Positions 1 to 8,889 of a stretch of 64,000 nt of DNA are shown one piece after another; the stretch's first letter is position 1, and the number at the start of each line of letters is the position of its first letter. Location: positions 124,001-188,000 of the forward strand of contig JAEWSQ010000007.1 of the NCBI GenBank assembly GCA_023398165.1, in the 5' to 3' direction. Made by a program: the position numbers and the translations under genes. The notes beneath the pieces are model-generated. The model did no database searches and had not been told where the DNA came from. It saw only the letters and a program-made list of their open reading frames with translations. This stretch comes from Spirochaetota bacterium (GTDB lineage: Bacteria; Spirochaetota; Spirochaetia; Treponematales; Treponemataceae).

Positions 1-1
1 T

Positions 2-520
2 ACGACCCTTTTTGAGGACTATTATCTAGTAAAAACAGATACCTTTGTAACCAAGGAAGCATTGCAGGAAACGGTGCTTCAAAAAGAAGCAGAACGTATA
101 GATCTTTTAAATCAGAGGCTTGCAGAAAAAGCAGAGCTTGAAAAGCAGTATGCATCTGCGGTAAAAAAGCTGCCTGTTCTCTGGACTCTTGGCGGTATAG
201 ATATACTAGCAGGCGGAACAGCTTTAGTAACCGGAATTCTCGGATTTCCAACATATAAGCTGTATAATACAAGCACAAATCCTGACGAAATAACTGCAGC
301 GAAACAGGAGTCGAAAGTCTATTCCTATTTCCTTTCCACAAGCTTAATAACAGCAGGAGTACTTACTTCTGCAATCATAACAATTGCAATTCTTCCTCCG
401 CAAAAGAAATCAGTAGAAAAACAGCTTGCATCGGTAAAAACTGAAATAATAAGGCTCGGCGGCAGCGTTGAAAAAGATGCTGCAGGCGGAGAATCCGGTA
501 ACAAAGTTTTATCAGAATAA
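2..520 (+). CDS. Partial membrane protein with two TM helices, 5' end outside window
   Basis: The frame is open from the left edge with no stop, so the gene starts upstream of the window; the TTG at 62 is probably internal. What is visible is a charged, probably coiled-coil segment rich in Glu, Lys and Ala, a hydrophobic helix (LWTLGGIDILAGG), a short Tyr/Asn/Thr-rich loop, a second helix (LITAGVLTSAIITIAILP), and a second charged helix followed by a Gly/Ser-rich tail. This predicts an integral membrane protein with two helices flanked by coiled-coil regions. I do not recognise the family. It lies 24 bases before the repeat lipoprotein gene in the same direction, so the two are probably co-transcribed. 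Function is unknown. Confidence 0.7.
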   Translation, partial: TTLFEDYYLVKTDTFVTKEALQETVLQKEAERIDLLNQRLAEKAELEKQYASAVKKLPVLWTLGGIDILAGGTALVTGILGFPTYKLYNTSTNPDEITAAKQESKVYSYFLSTSLITAGVLTSAIITIAILPPQKKSVEKQLASVKTEIIRLGGSVEKDAAGGESGNKVLSE

Positions 521-544
521 ACCGGGTAAACGGAGGCTATTTTT

Positions 545-3500
545 ATGAAAAAAGCAATATATATACTATCAGGACTTTTAATAATAATTCTAACAGGATG
601 TGCCGACATTTTCGGCGCCTATCTGAATCCGCTCGACCCCGATAATGCAATAAAAGTAACAAAAGTAAGTCTTTCAAAAGACACCGCGGTTCTCGTAAGC
701 GGAGAAACACTGCAGCTCCTTTGTACCATAACACCCGAAAACGCTACGAATAAGGGCGTGGTGTGGTCATCGAGCGATGCACAGACTGTAAGTGTGAGCG
801 CTGCAGGACTCGCAACAGCGGTAAAACCTGGAAGTGCAGAAATAACGGCAAAAAGCGCCGACGGAGGAGCAAGTGCAGTCTGTAAGGTAACTGTTGAATG
901 CGTCATAACGTTCAATAGTAAGGGCGGGAGCGAAGTAAAAGCTCAGCGTACAGCGAAGGGTGCTGCAATAGTAAAGCCTGAAAACCCGGTACGGGAAGAC
1001 TACGGGTTTACAGGATGGTACAAGGAAGAGTCATGTGAGAATGCGTGGAACTTTGAAGAGAATACGGTAGAAACCGATACCCTCTTATATGCAGGATGGC
1101 TCATAAACTCATACTCGATTGTGTACCATTTGAATGACGGAGTTAATCATGCTGAAAATCCCGGCAGCTACACCAAAGAAACAGAAGACATAATCCTTAA
1201 ATCCCCGACAAAAGAAGGATACATTTTTAACGGCTGGTATGAGAAAGAAGATTTTTCAGGAATTCAGACAGCAAAAATATCGAAGGGGAGCGAGGGTAAT
1301 GTAGAGCTGTGGGCAAAGTGGAGCGCTGTAGCATACAGCATAACCTACTATCCAAATGGGGGCGGAATTACGGGAACTGATCCTGTTTCGTATACCGCAG
1401 AGACAGACACCATTGTATTATCTAAACCCGTAAAAAGCGGGTATGTTTTCGGCGGCTGGTATGGTAGTGCAGATTTTTCTGGCGGGGTAATAGAGACAAT
1501 CCCAAAGGGCAGCTCAGGGAATATAGCCCTCTATGCAAAATGGGGAAACTACTCAATAACCTATATAATGAATGGCGGAAACAATAATCCGAATCCTCTT
1601 GCATATAATATTGATTCAGAAACAATTGTATTGACCTCCCCTGAAAAAACAGGCTATGCATTTGCAGGCTGGTACGATAACTCCGGCTTCATAGAGCCTG
1701 CAGTTACGGCAATTTCTAAAGGCAGCAGCGGTAATAAAACTCTCTATGCAAAGTGGCGAGATTTTACAATAGCCTATACTATGAACGGGGGAAGTTTCAC
1801 CGGAAGTTATCCCCAATCATATAACGGTTTTACTGAAACAATAACATTAACTAATCCTGAAAAAACAGGCTACATTTTCGGCGGCTGGTTTGACAATGTA
1901 GATTTTACAGGCGGTGTAATAGATACAATATCAAAAGGCAGCAGCGGAGATAAAACTTTATATGCAAAATTTCTTAAGCTTTATACGATTACGTATGAGC
2001 TAGATGGCGGAACAAACAATGCTTTTAACCCATCTTTCTACACTGTAGAAACAGATACTATAACACTTCTTAACCCCATTAAAGACGGATATGAATTTAA
2101 AGGCTGGTATGAAGACTCAAGTCTTACAGGAAATGTAATTACAACAATAACTAAAGGCAGCGGCGGAGATAAACCTCTCTATGCAAAATTTCTTAAATTT
2201 TATACGATTACGTATGAGATAAATGGCGGAACAAACAATGCTTTTAATCCATCTTTCTACACTGTAGAAACAGATACTATAACGCTTACTAATCCTAGTA
2301 GAGACGGCTATGTTTCTGGTGGATGGTATGATAACTCAGGCTTTTCAGGATCAGAAGTTAAAACAATTATTAAGGGCAGTTCAGGAGATAAAACCCTGTA
2401 TGCAAAATGGGAAGATTTTACAATAACTTATAATCTTAATGGTGGAACCAACAACGGTAGTAATCCTTCAAAATATAACGGTGATTCTGAGAATATTGAT
2501 TTGAATTCTCCTGTAAAAGATGGTTTTGTGTTTGGAGGATGGTATGACAATCCAAGTTTTACAGGAACTGAAGTTACAACAATTTCTAAAGGAAGCAGCG
2601 GAAATAAAGTTTTGTACGCTAAGTGGCACTTCTATCTTACGTTTAATAAAAATGGCGGAAACGGTGAAATGAATAATCAGCTTATTGAGTCGGGAAAAGA
2701 GACTCGCCTTAATAAAAATACTTACACCAGGGAGAATTATACTTTTATAGGCTGGGCGGTTTCGCAGTCTGATGCGTCTTCGGGAAAGCCCTCATATGGA
2801 GACTGCGGACTCTATAGTGCGGTACAGGGTGGAACTCTCTATGCAGTGTGGAGACCTATTAGCGGTTTATTCACAACTCAAGATGATGGTTCGGGAGGTG
2901 TAAAAATTACTAGCTACGATGGACGATATAATCCTTCGATAGTATTTCTGCAAATACCGAATACAATCGGCGGGAAAAGTGTAACATCCATCAATGGCTA
3001 TGCTTTTCAAGGCTGTATGTACCTTAAATCAATAACAATTCCCTCTAGTCTCTCCTCCATCGGATATACAGTTTTTGCTCAATGCTCCAGTCTTGAATCA
3101 GTGATAATATCTTCTGGTGTAACTTCTATTGGAGAGTATGCTTTTGCTGATTGCACAAATCTTAAATCTGTAACGATCCCTTCTTCTGTTACTTCCATTA
3201 GTAGTTCTGCTTTCTATAGTTGCAGCAGCTTAGAAGGTTTAACCATCGGTGAAGGAAATCCAAAATACATGTCTTATAGCAATTGTATATATACATATCA
3301 TTATTATAATATGTATGAAGATATGTATTATGATGTGAATTGGTTTTTTATTCCGCAAGGTCTTAAATCAATGACTATTTATCCTACTTATGAAAGAATC
3401 GATGTGTATTCTTTTCCTGAAATGCCCAATATAACATCTTTGACGATTCCCTCTAGTGTTTATCAGATCGATCAAGCCGCTTTAAACAAATGCAGCAGCT

Positions 3501-4087
3501 TAGAAACTATAAGTATCGATGAAGAACATCCTTACTATATGTCTTATGGCAATTGTATATATGTTGAGAATGGTACAATATTATATTATGCCCCGAAAGG
3601 TCTAAAGTCTGTGAATATTCCTAGTACAGTTACTTCCATAGGGGGAGGGGTATTTGGAGCGTGTGATAAGTTAACAAATTTAAGCATAAGTTCAAATAAT
3701 CCATATTATAAATCTGAGAACAATTGTATCTATTCCATTAGCGGTGATAAATTAGTATGTGCAGCAGGAAGTATTACTTCTATGACGATTCCCTCCGGGG
3801 TCACTACTATCGGGCTTAGCGCTTTTCAAAATAGTTCCAAGCTAATATCTGTAATAATACCCGATTCTGTTACATCAATTGAAGATTTAGCTTTTGATCA
3901 CTGTACTGAGTTAATTTCAGTTACAATATTTAGAACTACTCCTCCAACAATTCAAGAATCTGCATTCTGGTATAATAAAGACCCTGACCAGAGAGTATTC
4001 TATGTCCCGGCAGGAAGTGTAGATGCATATAAGGCAGCCGGAGGAGGATGGACTCGGTATAAAGATAGAATTCAAGCAATACCCTGA
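545..4087 (+). CDS. Surface lipoprotein with Big_2 domain, InlB-type repeats and BspA-type leucine-rich repeats
   Basis: The 1180-residue protein starts with a lipoprotein signal peptide (lipobox LTGC, Cys19), so it should be lipid-anchored and probably surface exposed. A group 2 bacterial Ig-like domain follows (about residues 35-115). Then come nine InlB B-type (Listeria-Bacteroides) repeats of about 72 residues (about 117-775), recognisable by the 'GY.F.GWY' and 'TLYAKW' signatures; the first and last are divergent. The C-terminal third is BspA/LRR_5-type, with repeated 'LKSVTIPSSVTSI...AF..C' units and the usual closing block 'FYVPAGSVDAYKAA'. Such proteins are common adhesin candidates in oral and gut treponemes; adhesion here is inferred. 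The ATG has a GGAGG site 8 bases upstream. Repeats six and seven are almost identical at the DNA level. Confidence 0.9.
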   Translation: MKKAIYILSGLLIIILTGCADIFGAYLNPLDPDNAIKVTKVSLSKDTAVLVSGETLQLLCTITPENATNKGVVWSSSDAQTVSVSAAGLATAVKPGSAEITAKSADGGASAVCKVTVECVITFNSKGGSEVKAQRTAKGAAIVKPENPVREDYGFTGWYKEESCENAWNFEENTVETDTLLYAGWLINSYSIVYHLNDGVNHAENPGSYTKETEDIILKSPTKEGYIFNGWYEKEDFSGIQTAKISKGSEGNVELWAKWSAVAYSITYYPNGGGITGTDPVSYTAETDTIVLSKPVKSGYVFGGWYGSADFSGGVIETIPKGSSGNIALYAKWGNYSITYIMNGGNNNPNPLAYNIDSETIVLTSPEKTGYAFAGWYDNSGFIEPAVTAISKGSSGNKTLYAKWRDFTIAYTMNGGSFTGSYPQSYNGFTETITLTNPEKTGYIFGGWFDNVDFTGGVIDTISKGSSGDKTLYAKFLKLYTITYELDGGTNNAFNPSFYTVETDTITLLNPIKDGYEFKGWYEDSSLTGNVITTITKGSGGDKPLYAKFLKFYTITYEINGGTNNAFNPSFYTVETDTITLTNPSRDGYVSGGWYDNSGFSGSEVKTIIKGSSGDKTLYAKWEDFTITYNLNGGTNNGSNPSKYNGDSENIDLNSPVKDGFVFGGWYDNPSFTGTEVTTISKGSSGNKVLYAKWHFYLTFNKNGGNGEMNNQLIESGKETRLNKNTYTRENYTFIGWAVSQSDASSGKPSYGDCGLYSAVQGGTLYAVWRPISGLFTTQDDGSGGVKITSYDGRYNPSIVFLQIPNTIGGKSVTSINGYAFQGCMYLKSITIPSSLSSIGYTVFAQCSSLESVIISSGVTSIGEYAFADCTNLKSVTIPSSVTSISSSAFYSCSSLEGLTIGEGNPKYMSYSNCIYTYHYYNMYEDMYYDVNWFFIPQGLKSMTIYPTYERIDVYSFPEMPNITSLTIPSSVYQIDQAALNKCSSLETISIDEEHPYYMSYGNCIYVENGTILYYAPKGLKSVNIPSTVTSIGGGVFGACDKLTNLSISSNNPYYKSENNCIYSISGDKLVCAAGSITSMTIPSGVTTIGLSAFQNSSKLISVIIPDSVTSIEDLAFDHCTELISVTIFRTTPPTIQESAFWYNKDPDQRVFYVPAGSVDAYKAAGGGWTRYKDRIQAIP
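1981..2410 (+). repeat. Recent tandem duplication of a 219-bp InlB repeat unit
   Basis: Two consecutive units offset by 219 bp (73 codons) start near 1981 and 2200. They share about 100 nearly identical bases, including synonymous sites, whereas the other repeats in the gene are similar only as protein. This points to a recent in-frame duplication or gene conversion. Confidence 0.75.
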
Positions 4088-4365
4088 CAGGTACTGTATT
4101 CTACCGATCATGCAATCTGTGTGAATCTGAGTTTTACTGCGATCAGTACTTATCAGCGCATCGAAATACTACTGGTAAAAATACTAGGGAATAGCTTTAA
4201 TAGATACATTAATGTAGTAAAAAAATCGATGATTGGCAGGGATGCCGCCGGAGCTGGTTATTACAACTGGCGAGTTTTGCGAAGCGAAACTCGAGAAGTA
4301 ACCTAAGCAGGGACGCTTAGGTTACGACTGTCTCTCAGCGGGATTTAGAAAATACATAGACGATG
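4088..4365. other. Non-coding gap containing two strong hairpins
   Basis: No convincing gene is present between the lipoprotein stop and the thioesterase start. Positions 4271-4293 form a hairpin with a 10-bp stem (one T-G wobble) and a 3-base loop. Positions 4298-4308 and 4315-4325 form a perfect 11-bp inverted repeat around a 6-base loop. A third, weaker pairing joins GGGAT near 4340 with ATCCC near 4366. This may be the structured 3' end of the lipoprotein mRNA, a small RNA or a mobile repeat remnant; the sequence does not decide. Confidence 0.6.
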
Positions 4366-4403
4366 ATCCCGAACTACGCTTAGCGCGGGGGACTCTTTTT
4401 TTT
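4366..4403 (+). terminator. Probable rho-independent terminator
   Basis: A short GC-rich stem (TCCCG pairing with CGGGGGA, with one extra G) is followed by eight T residues at 4396-4403. It would end transcription of the lipoprotein gene and of the structured region before it. The stem is short, so this is moderate evidence. Confidence 0.45.
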
Positions 4404-4428
4404 ACGGCAGTAATTGAATTTATCCAAC

Positions 4429-4457
4429 TTGCCTTTTTACGTATTTCCCAGTACTAT
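4429..4457 (+). promoter_or_regulatory. Promoter TTGCCT-N17-TACTAT, leaderless type
   Basis: The -10 hexamer ends at 4457, seven bases before the ATG at 4465, and no Shine-Dalgarno sequence precedes that ATG. Transcription should start at or next to the start codon. Confidence 0.5.
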
Positions 4458-4464
4458 GAATGCT

Positions 4465-4881
4465 ATGAAACATAGTGCAACCCACGTAGTCCGTACCTAT
4501 GAGTGCGACGGCTACAATCATGTAAATAATGCAGTGTATTTAAATTTTTTAGAGTACGGAAGAATGGAATTTCTTCACGCAATAGGATTTGATTACAAAG
4601 GAATCATTAAAGCCGGTTTTTATCTCTATGTTACCCATATTGATATTTATTATAAGGCTTCTGCAGTGCTCGATGACGAATTGCAAATATCAGTTGAACC
4701 TCGTAAACTGGGAAAAATATCGGGGGAGTTTTTACAGACAATAACAAAAAAAGACGGAACGCTTTGTGCAGAAGCCAGGGTGAGCTGGGCCTGCGTGAAT
4801 ACGGAGGGGCGGCCCTCGAAAATTCCTGAATCCTTTATAGTTCCCGGTCTTATTCCGGAAAATAAAACAGAAAAGATATAA
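4465..4881 (+). CDS. YbgC/FadM-type acyl-CoA thioesterase
   Basis: The 138-residue protein has the single hotdog-fold pattern of the 4-hydroxybenzoyl-CoA thioesterase family. The N-terminal block (YECDGYNHVNNAVYLNFLEYGR) matches the family signature, with the Asp and the HVNN turn that form the active site and acyl-CoA pocket. It should hydrolyse acyl-CoA or acyl-ACP in the cytoplasm; the substrate cannot be read. The frame also contains a TTG at 4414 and an ATG at 4456. I chose 4465 because family members start almost directly before this motif and because a promoter -10 box ends 7 bases upstream. A DUF1622-like gene follows 30 bases later. Confidence 0.85.
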   Translation: MKHSATHVVRTYECDGYNHVNNAVYLNFLEYGRMEFLHAIGFDYKGIIKAGFYLYVTHIDIYYKASAVLDDELQISVEPRKLGKISGEFLQTITKKDGTLCAEARVSWACVNTEGRPSKIPESFIVPGLIPENKTEKI

Positions 4882-4911
4882 CCTTAAAAAGGTTTACGAA
4901 GAGGGGCATGT

Positions 4912-5274
4912 ATGATAATTCTTGATACAATTGAACTTGTAATAAGCATCGTTAGTATTGCAGTTGTTGTCTACGGCGCTCTTGTTGCCTTTATTGCCTT
5001 TGTACGGACCGAAATAAAACGTTTCCGCGGTAAATACAATATTCAAATGCTTCGTCTCATTCGTGCGGATCTTGGAACCTATCTTCTCCTCGGCCTCGAA
5101 CTTTTAATATCAGCTGATATTTTAAAGACAATCCTGCAGCCGGGTTTTAGTGAACTTCTGGTTTTAGGCGGCATTGTTCTTCTGCGGACAGTTCTTTCTT
5201 TTTTCCTGAACCGCGAGATTCAGGAAATTGAAAAAGACAGGCACGAACATCCGGAGCTCTTTTTAAATATTTGA
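4912..5274 (+). CDS. DUF1622-like small membrane protein
   Basis: The 120-residue protein has three hydrophobic segments: an N-terminal helix (IVSIAVVVYGALVAFIAFV), a middle one (GTYLLLGLELLISADIL) and one near 90-107 (LLVLGGIVLLRTVLSFFL). Acidic residues and a His follow at the C-terminus. Length, the RADLG/LLLGLELLISADI block and the terminal E.E..R pattern fit the DUF1622 family, whose function is unknown. The ATG is preceded by a GAGGGG site. Its last 12 bases overlap the 3' end of the convergent PHP gene. Confidence 0.75.
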   Translation: MIILDTIELVISIVSIAVVVYGALVAFIAFVRTEIKRFRGKYNIQMLRLIRADLGTYLLLGLELLISADILKTILQPGFSELLVLGGIVLLRTVLSFFLNREIQEIEKDRHEHPELFLNI

Positions 5275-6063
5275 ATTATGAGTGAGGTTGAGGGTATCTA
5301 AATACTGCAGTCCCCGCTCATCTGCATACTCCCGTGCTTTTTTTGCATGTGAAATGACATCTTTTGGTTTATGCGCATCGGCGTTGCAGATTATTTTAAC
5401 CCCTTTTTTCCCTGCCATTTCCCAGAATTTATCCACAGGGTACTGGTAGCGTAAGATTCCTTCGCTTTTTACTTTTTCTCTCGACATTCCAAGTCCGTTA
5501 ATTTCCAGGGGAATACCGCACTCATACGCGGCATTAATTATCTCTGTAAACCCGTCTTCAAGATCTTTACTCCATTCGCGGCCGAACGCCATAATAAGGT
5601 CGGGGTGTGCAATAATGGAAAAAATTCCGCTGTGAATTGCACCGGTAAAGTTGGTAAAATACTCTTTAATGATTTTTGAGCCCTGAATTTCGGGTGCGTA
5701 CTTAAAGTCTCCGTTGACAAACACCCAGTGCGGACCGTGTACAAGGTAATCGCATCCGAATTCTCCAAGAAGAACATCTTTGTACCATGAGGCATACATG
5801 GGGTGCCACTCGCATTCAAATCCCGCATAAACCGGAAACGGAGCATCAAGCGCCGCCTCTCGTATCAGACTCAGATACTCCTGCGCTTCAGCTTTTTTCA
5901 TTCTGATATTTGACCATGTATCCCGTTCATCGTTCGGGTAGGGGCAGTGGTCGCTGAATCCAAGGGCTTTGCATCCGTCTGATGCTGCCTGCTCAATGTA
6001 GTCTTTTGGAAGTCCGTCTGCGTGTTTGCAGAAGAGCGTGTGGGTATGGTAATTTGAAATCAT
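5263..6063 (-). CDS. PHP-domain phosphoesterase, histidinol-phosphatase type
   Basis: The 266-residue protein has the PHP metal-binding motifs in order: YHTHT (His6, His8) and CKHADG near the N-terminus, GFSDHCPYP around residue 40, FECEWHP near 100, IAHPD near 150, and NADAHKP near 228. These residues bind the trinuclear metal site in histidinol-phosphatases of the HisJ/HisK type. The likely reaction is hydrolysis of a phosphomonoester in the cytoplasm. No histidine-biosynthesis gene is nearby, so histidinol phosphate as substrate is a family-level guess. No Shine-Dalgarno site precedes the ATG; a TACAAT hexamer lies 8 bases upstream, weakly suggesting another leaderless start. The gene is divergent from metN. 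Confidence 0.85.
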   Translation of the reverse strand: MISNYHTHTLFCKHADGLPKDYIEQAASDGCKALGFSDHCPYPNDERDTWSNIRMKKAEAQEYLSLIREAALDAPFPVYAGFECEWHPMYASWYKDVLLGEFGCDYLVHGPHWVFVNGDFKYAPEIQGSKIIKEYFTNFTGAIHSGIFSIIAHPDLIMAFGREWSKDLEDGFTEIINAAYECGIPLEINGLGMSREKVKSEGILRYQYPVDKFWEMAGKKGVKIICNADAHKPKDVISHAKKAREYADERGLQYLDTLNLTHNSNI

Positions 6064-6123
6064 ATTAGTTCATTGTACCGTTTTTACCGTCATTGATACA
6101 GCCCCTTTTAAATATGTACTCTA

Positions 6124-6151
6124 TTGACTTAACAAGGGAATCGTGTATGAT
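6124..6151 (+). promoter_or_regulatory. metN promoter TTGACT-N16-TATGAT
   Basis: A sigma-70-like pair lies upstream of metNIQ. The predicted start point is about 22 bases before the ATG, too short a leader for an S-box or other methionine/SAM riboswitch. Confidence 0.55.
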
Positions 6152-6179
6152 TACTGATTGACTTTAACGAGGAGTGTGT

Positions 6180-7217
6180 ATGCAGATACAGCTGGATTCT
6201 GTTGAAAAATCGTATAAAACTGATACTTCACTCATTAAAGCAGTTCAAAATATCAGTTTAACTATTCCTTCCAACACAATGTACGGAATTATTGGGAAAA
6301 GCGGAGCAGGTAAATCCACGCTCGTGCGCCTTATAAGTCTTTTAGAAAAACCGGATTCAGGTTCGGTGTTGTACGGCTCTGACCGGGTGGATACTCTTAC
6401 GGGAATGGATCTTATTCAAAGACGCCGGAAAATCGGTATGATTTTTCAAAATTTCAACTTGTTCAGTTCACGCACGGCAGGGGAGAACATTGCGTATCCC
6501 CTTGAAATATGCGGTGTCCCTAAACATCAGATCAGCGACCGTGTTGCTGAACTTTTAGCTCTCGTTGCTCTTTCAGACCGCGGAAGAGCTCCGGTGAGCA
6601 CCTTATCGGGCGGGCAGAAACAGAGGATTGCAATAGCCCGCGCTCTTGCAAATAATCCTGAGATTCTCTTCTGCGACGAGGCTACAAGCGCCCTTGATCC
6701 TCAGACAACAAGAAGTATTTTATACCTTCTGCGCGAGCTGCAAAAAAAGATGAACCTTACTGTTGTTATGATTACACACCAGATGGAGGTTGTCCGCGAT
6801 GCCTGCGAGTATGTCGCCGTTCTCGACGATGGAAAGGTCTGCGAACAGGGTAAGGTAACCGATATTTTCACCCGTCCTTCATCGGCTGTCACGAGAGATT
6901 TTTTATCGCATATTTCTGTATCAGACACTGATGATCAAAAAATCTCAGGCGGCTTAGTCCGGTGGTCAGCCGACGGCGGTAGTTATACCCTGCGATTCAG
7001 AGGAAATAAAACAGGCGAGCCTCTTCTTTCAAGAGCCTCAAAAAAGTGCAATGTCGAGTTCAACATACGTGCCGGAGGCGTCCAGCATGTAAGCTCGGAA
7101 GATATAGGCACTCTCATTGTTGATATTGAAGGCAGCCCCGGTGATGTTTCCGGCGCTCTTTCGTATTTAAAAAACGCGGGTATACTAATCGAGGACAGGG
7201 AGGGAAATATTCTATGA
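6180..7217 (+). CDS. metN: Methionine ABC transporter ATP-binding protein MetN
   Basis: The 345-residue ABC ATPase has Walker A (GKSGAGKST), the signature LSGGQKQR, Walker B (ILFCDEATSALDP) and an H-loop (MITHQM). A C-terminal extension of about 80 residues has the character of the NIL domain, which in MetN binds methionine and inhibits transport. It would energise uptake of D/L-methionine with MetI and MetQ at the inner membrane. The ATG at 6180 is preceded by GAGGAG five bases away; a GTG six bases earlier overlaps that site and is unlikely. The stop overlaps the metI start by four bases. Confidence 0.95.
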   Translation: MQIQLDSVEKSYKTDTSLIKAVQNISLTIPSNTMYGIIGKSGAGKSTLVRLISLLEKPDSGSVLYGSDRVDTLTGMDLIQRRRKIGMIFQNFNLFSSRTAGENIAYPLEICGVPKHQISDRVAELLALVALSDRGRAPVSTLSGGQKQRIAIARALANNPEILFCDEATSALDPQTTRSILYLLRELQKKMNLTVVMITHQMEVVRDACEYVAVLDDGKVCEQGKVTDIFTRPSSAVTRDFLSHISVSDTDDQKISGGLVRWSADGGSYTLRFRGNKTGEPLLSRASKKCNVEFNIRAGGVQHVSSEDIGTLIVDIEGSPGDVSGALSYLKNAGILIEDREGNIL

Positions 7218-7879
7218 GTTCTTTTCAAACTATTGCCGTCCTGGTAGGAGGCGCCACGGTTCAGACTCTTCTCATGGTTTTTGCTTCAACAGTGTTTTCT
7301 CTTCTTCTGGGATTTCCCCTTGGAGTGCTTCTGTGTACTTCCGATCCTGTTTCAGGCATTCATCCGAAGCCTGCACTGTTTCAGGTTTTAACACGGTTTG
7401 TTAATGTTCTGCGCTCCTTTCCCTTTATTATTTTAATGATTTTACTGTTCCCGCTGTCGCGCGTTCTTATTGGAACGAGTATTGGAACTTCTGCAACCAT
7501 AATTCCGCTTTCGATTGCAGCGGCTCCATTTGTCGCCAGAATCATAGAGACTGCACTGAAAGAGGTTGATCCGGGTCTTGTTCAGGCGGCGCGGGCTATG
7601 GGTTCCACAAATATGCAGATTATTACGAAGGTGCTTATTCCGGAAGCGCTTCCCTCTCTTATTTCGGGAATAACGCTGACAATTATAAACCTGATAGGAT
7701 ACTCTGCCATGGCAGGAGCAATAGGCGGCGGAGGATTGGGGGATCTAGCCATACGGTACGGGTATCAAAGATTCAGGACTGATGTTATGATAGCTGCAGT
7801 AGTTATAATTTTAGTACTTGTGGAGCTTATTCAGTTTGCAGGAACAAAAATCAGCAATACTCTTTTAAAATCACGCTAA
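7214..7879 (+). CDS. metI: Methionine ABC transporter permease MetI
   Basis: The 221-residue integral membrane protein has about five hydrophobic helices. The cytoplasmic EAA loop for contact with MetN is visible as 'EVDPGLVQAARAMGSTNMQIITKVLIPEALPS' spread over residues 115-147. Length and the C-terminal block 'GAIGGGGLGDLAIRYGYQRF' are typical of MetI. Its ATG overlaps the metN stop (ATGA), so the two are translationally coupled. It forms the channel through which methionine enters the cytoplasm. Confidence 0.95.
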   Translation: MSSFQTIAVLVGGATVQTLLMVFASTVFSLLLGFPLGVLLCTSDPVSGIHPKPALFQVLTRFVNVLRSFPFIILMILLFPLSRVLIGTSIGTSATIIPLSIAAAPFVARIIETALKEVDPGLVQAARAMGSTNMQIITKVLIPEALPSLISGITLTIINLIGYSAMAGAIGGGGLGDLAIRYGYQRFRTDVMIAAVVIILVLVELIQFAGTKISNTLLKSR

Positions 7880-7959
7880 TCCCTGCAGTTTTCCCTATTA
7901 TTATCAATTATAAGTATGAGTGTGCAGAAAAAAACTGTTATAATGAAACAGGAGGTATT

Positions 7960-8760
7960 ATGAAAAAAACATTTTTAAAAGCATGTGCTGCGCTTTTTGC
8001 AACGGCCGTGCTTGTTACCGGGTGTGCTAAAAAAGATGCCGGTGTGATTACTGTGGGCGCAACCCCCGAACCTCATGCGGAAATGCTTAAACTTGTGGTT
8101 CAGGATATGAAAGAAAAGGGTTACACGCTGAAGATTGTTGAATTTACCGATTATGTAACTCCGAATGAGGCTTTGGAAAGCGGACAGATCGATGCAAACT
8201 TTTTTCAGCATCTGCCGTATATGAATTCTTTTAATGACGAAAAAGGCTATCACCTCACGAATGCCGGTGAAATTCACATAGAACCCTTTGCCGTGTATTC
8301 AAGCACGTATAAAAAGCTGTCTGATCTTCCTTCCGGTGCGGTTATTGCGCTTCCCAATGATCCTACAAATGAAGGACGCGCCTTTCTTCTGCTTCAGTCT
8401 GCCGGTCTCATTAAATTGAATGATAAAGCCGGAATTACAGCAACTCCTTTAGATGTTGTTGAGAATACAAAGGGTTTTGTCTTCCGTGAAATAGAGGCGG
8501 CCTCTCTTCCCCGTGTACTTGCGGATGTTGATGCAGCTATTATTAACGGAAATTATGCGATTCCTGCAGGTCTTATTGCAAGTAAAGACGGTTTGTTTGT
8601 TGAAGGATCAGATTCCCCGTATGTTAATATTATTTGCGTCAAGAAGGGTAATGAAAACAAAGAGGGCATCAAGGCTCTTGTAGAATCTCTGCGCAGTAAA
8701 AAAATTGCGGATTTTATAAGCCAACGGTACCCCAACGGCGAGGTTATTAAGGTTTTCTAA
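7960..8760 (+). CDS. metQ: Methionine-binding lipoprotein MetQ (NlpA family)
   Basis: The 266-residue protein has a lipoprotein signal peptide ending in LVTGC and an NlpA/MetQ substrate-binding domain. Typical blocks are 'VGATPEPHAEML', 'EFTDYVTPNEAL..GQIDANFFQHLPYM' and 'IALPNDPTNEGRALLLL'-like residues around 128-145. It captures methionine in the periplasm and delivers it to MetIN. A strong AGGAGGT site lies just before the ATG. The 80-base gap after metI has a TGTTATAAT extended -10 sequence at 7936-7944, but it is so close to the Shine-Dalgarno site that an internal promoter is doubtful. Confidence 0.95.
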   Translation: MKKTFLKACAALFATAVLVTGCAKKDAGVITVGATPEPHAEMLKLVVQDMKEKGYTLKIVEFTDYVTPNEALESGQIDANFFQHLPYMNSFNDEKGYHLTNAGEIHIEPFAVYSSTYKKLSDLPSGAVIALPNDPTNEGRAFLLLQSAGLIKLNDKAGITATPLDVVENTKGFVFREIEAASLPRVLADVDAAIINGNYAIPAGLIASKDGLFVEGSDSPYVNIICVKKGNENKEGIKALVESLRSKKIADFISQRYPNGEVIKVF

Positions 8761-8795
8761 TTTTTTTTAGCGAAGTTGATAATCAATACAAAAAG

Positions 8796-8844
8796 AAAGC
8801 TGTTTGTGAAGCGGAAGGTATCCGGTTCATAAACAGCTTTTTTT
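8796..8844 (+). terminator. Terminator after metNIQ
   Basis: AAAGCTGTTT at 8796-8805 pairs with AAACAGCTTT at 8831-8840. Further pairing inside extends the stem, and a run of T follows. Confidence 0.9.
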
Positions 8845-8889
8845 ATACCCGATCCTTCCGGATTTTTGGGTCTACCCCGCTTGAGAGCA

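Noticed and set aside
4121..4306. Small 61-codon gene
   Set aside because: No ribosome-binding site; it runs through the two hairpins, and the peptide has no recognisable feature.
6064..6179. SAM or methionine riboswitch before metN
   Set aside because: The gap is only about 116 bases, the promoter is close to the ATG, and there is no S-box-like core or terminator.
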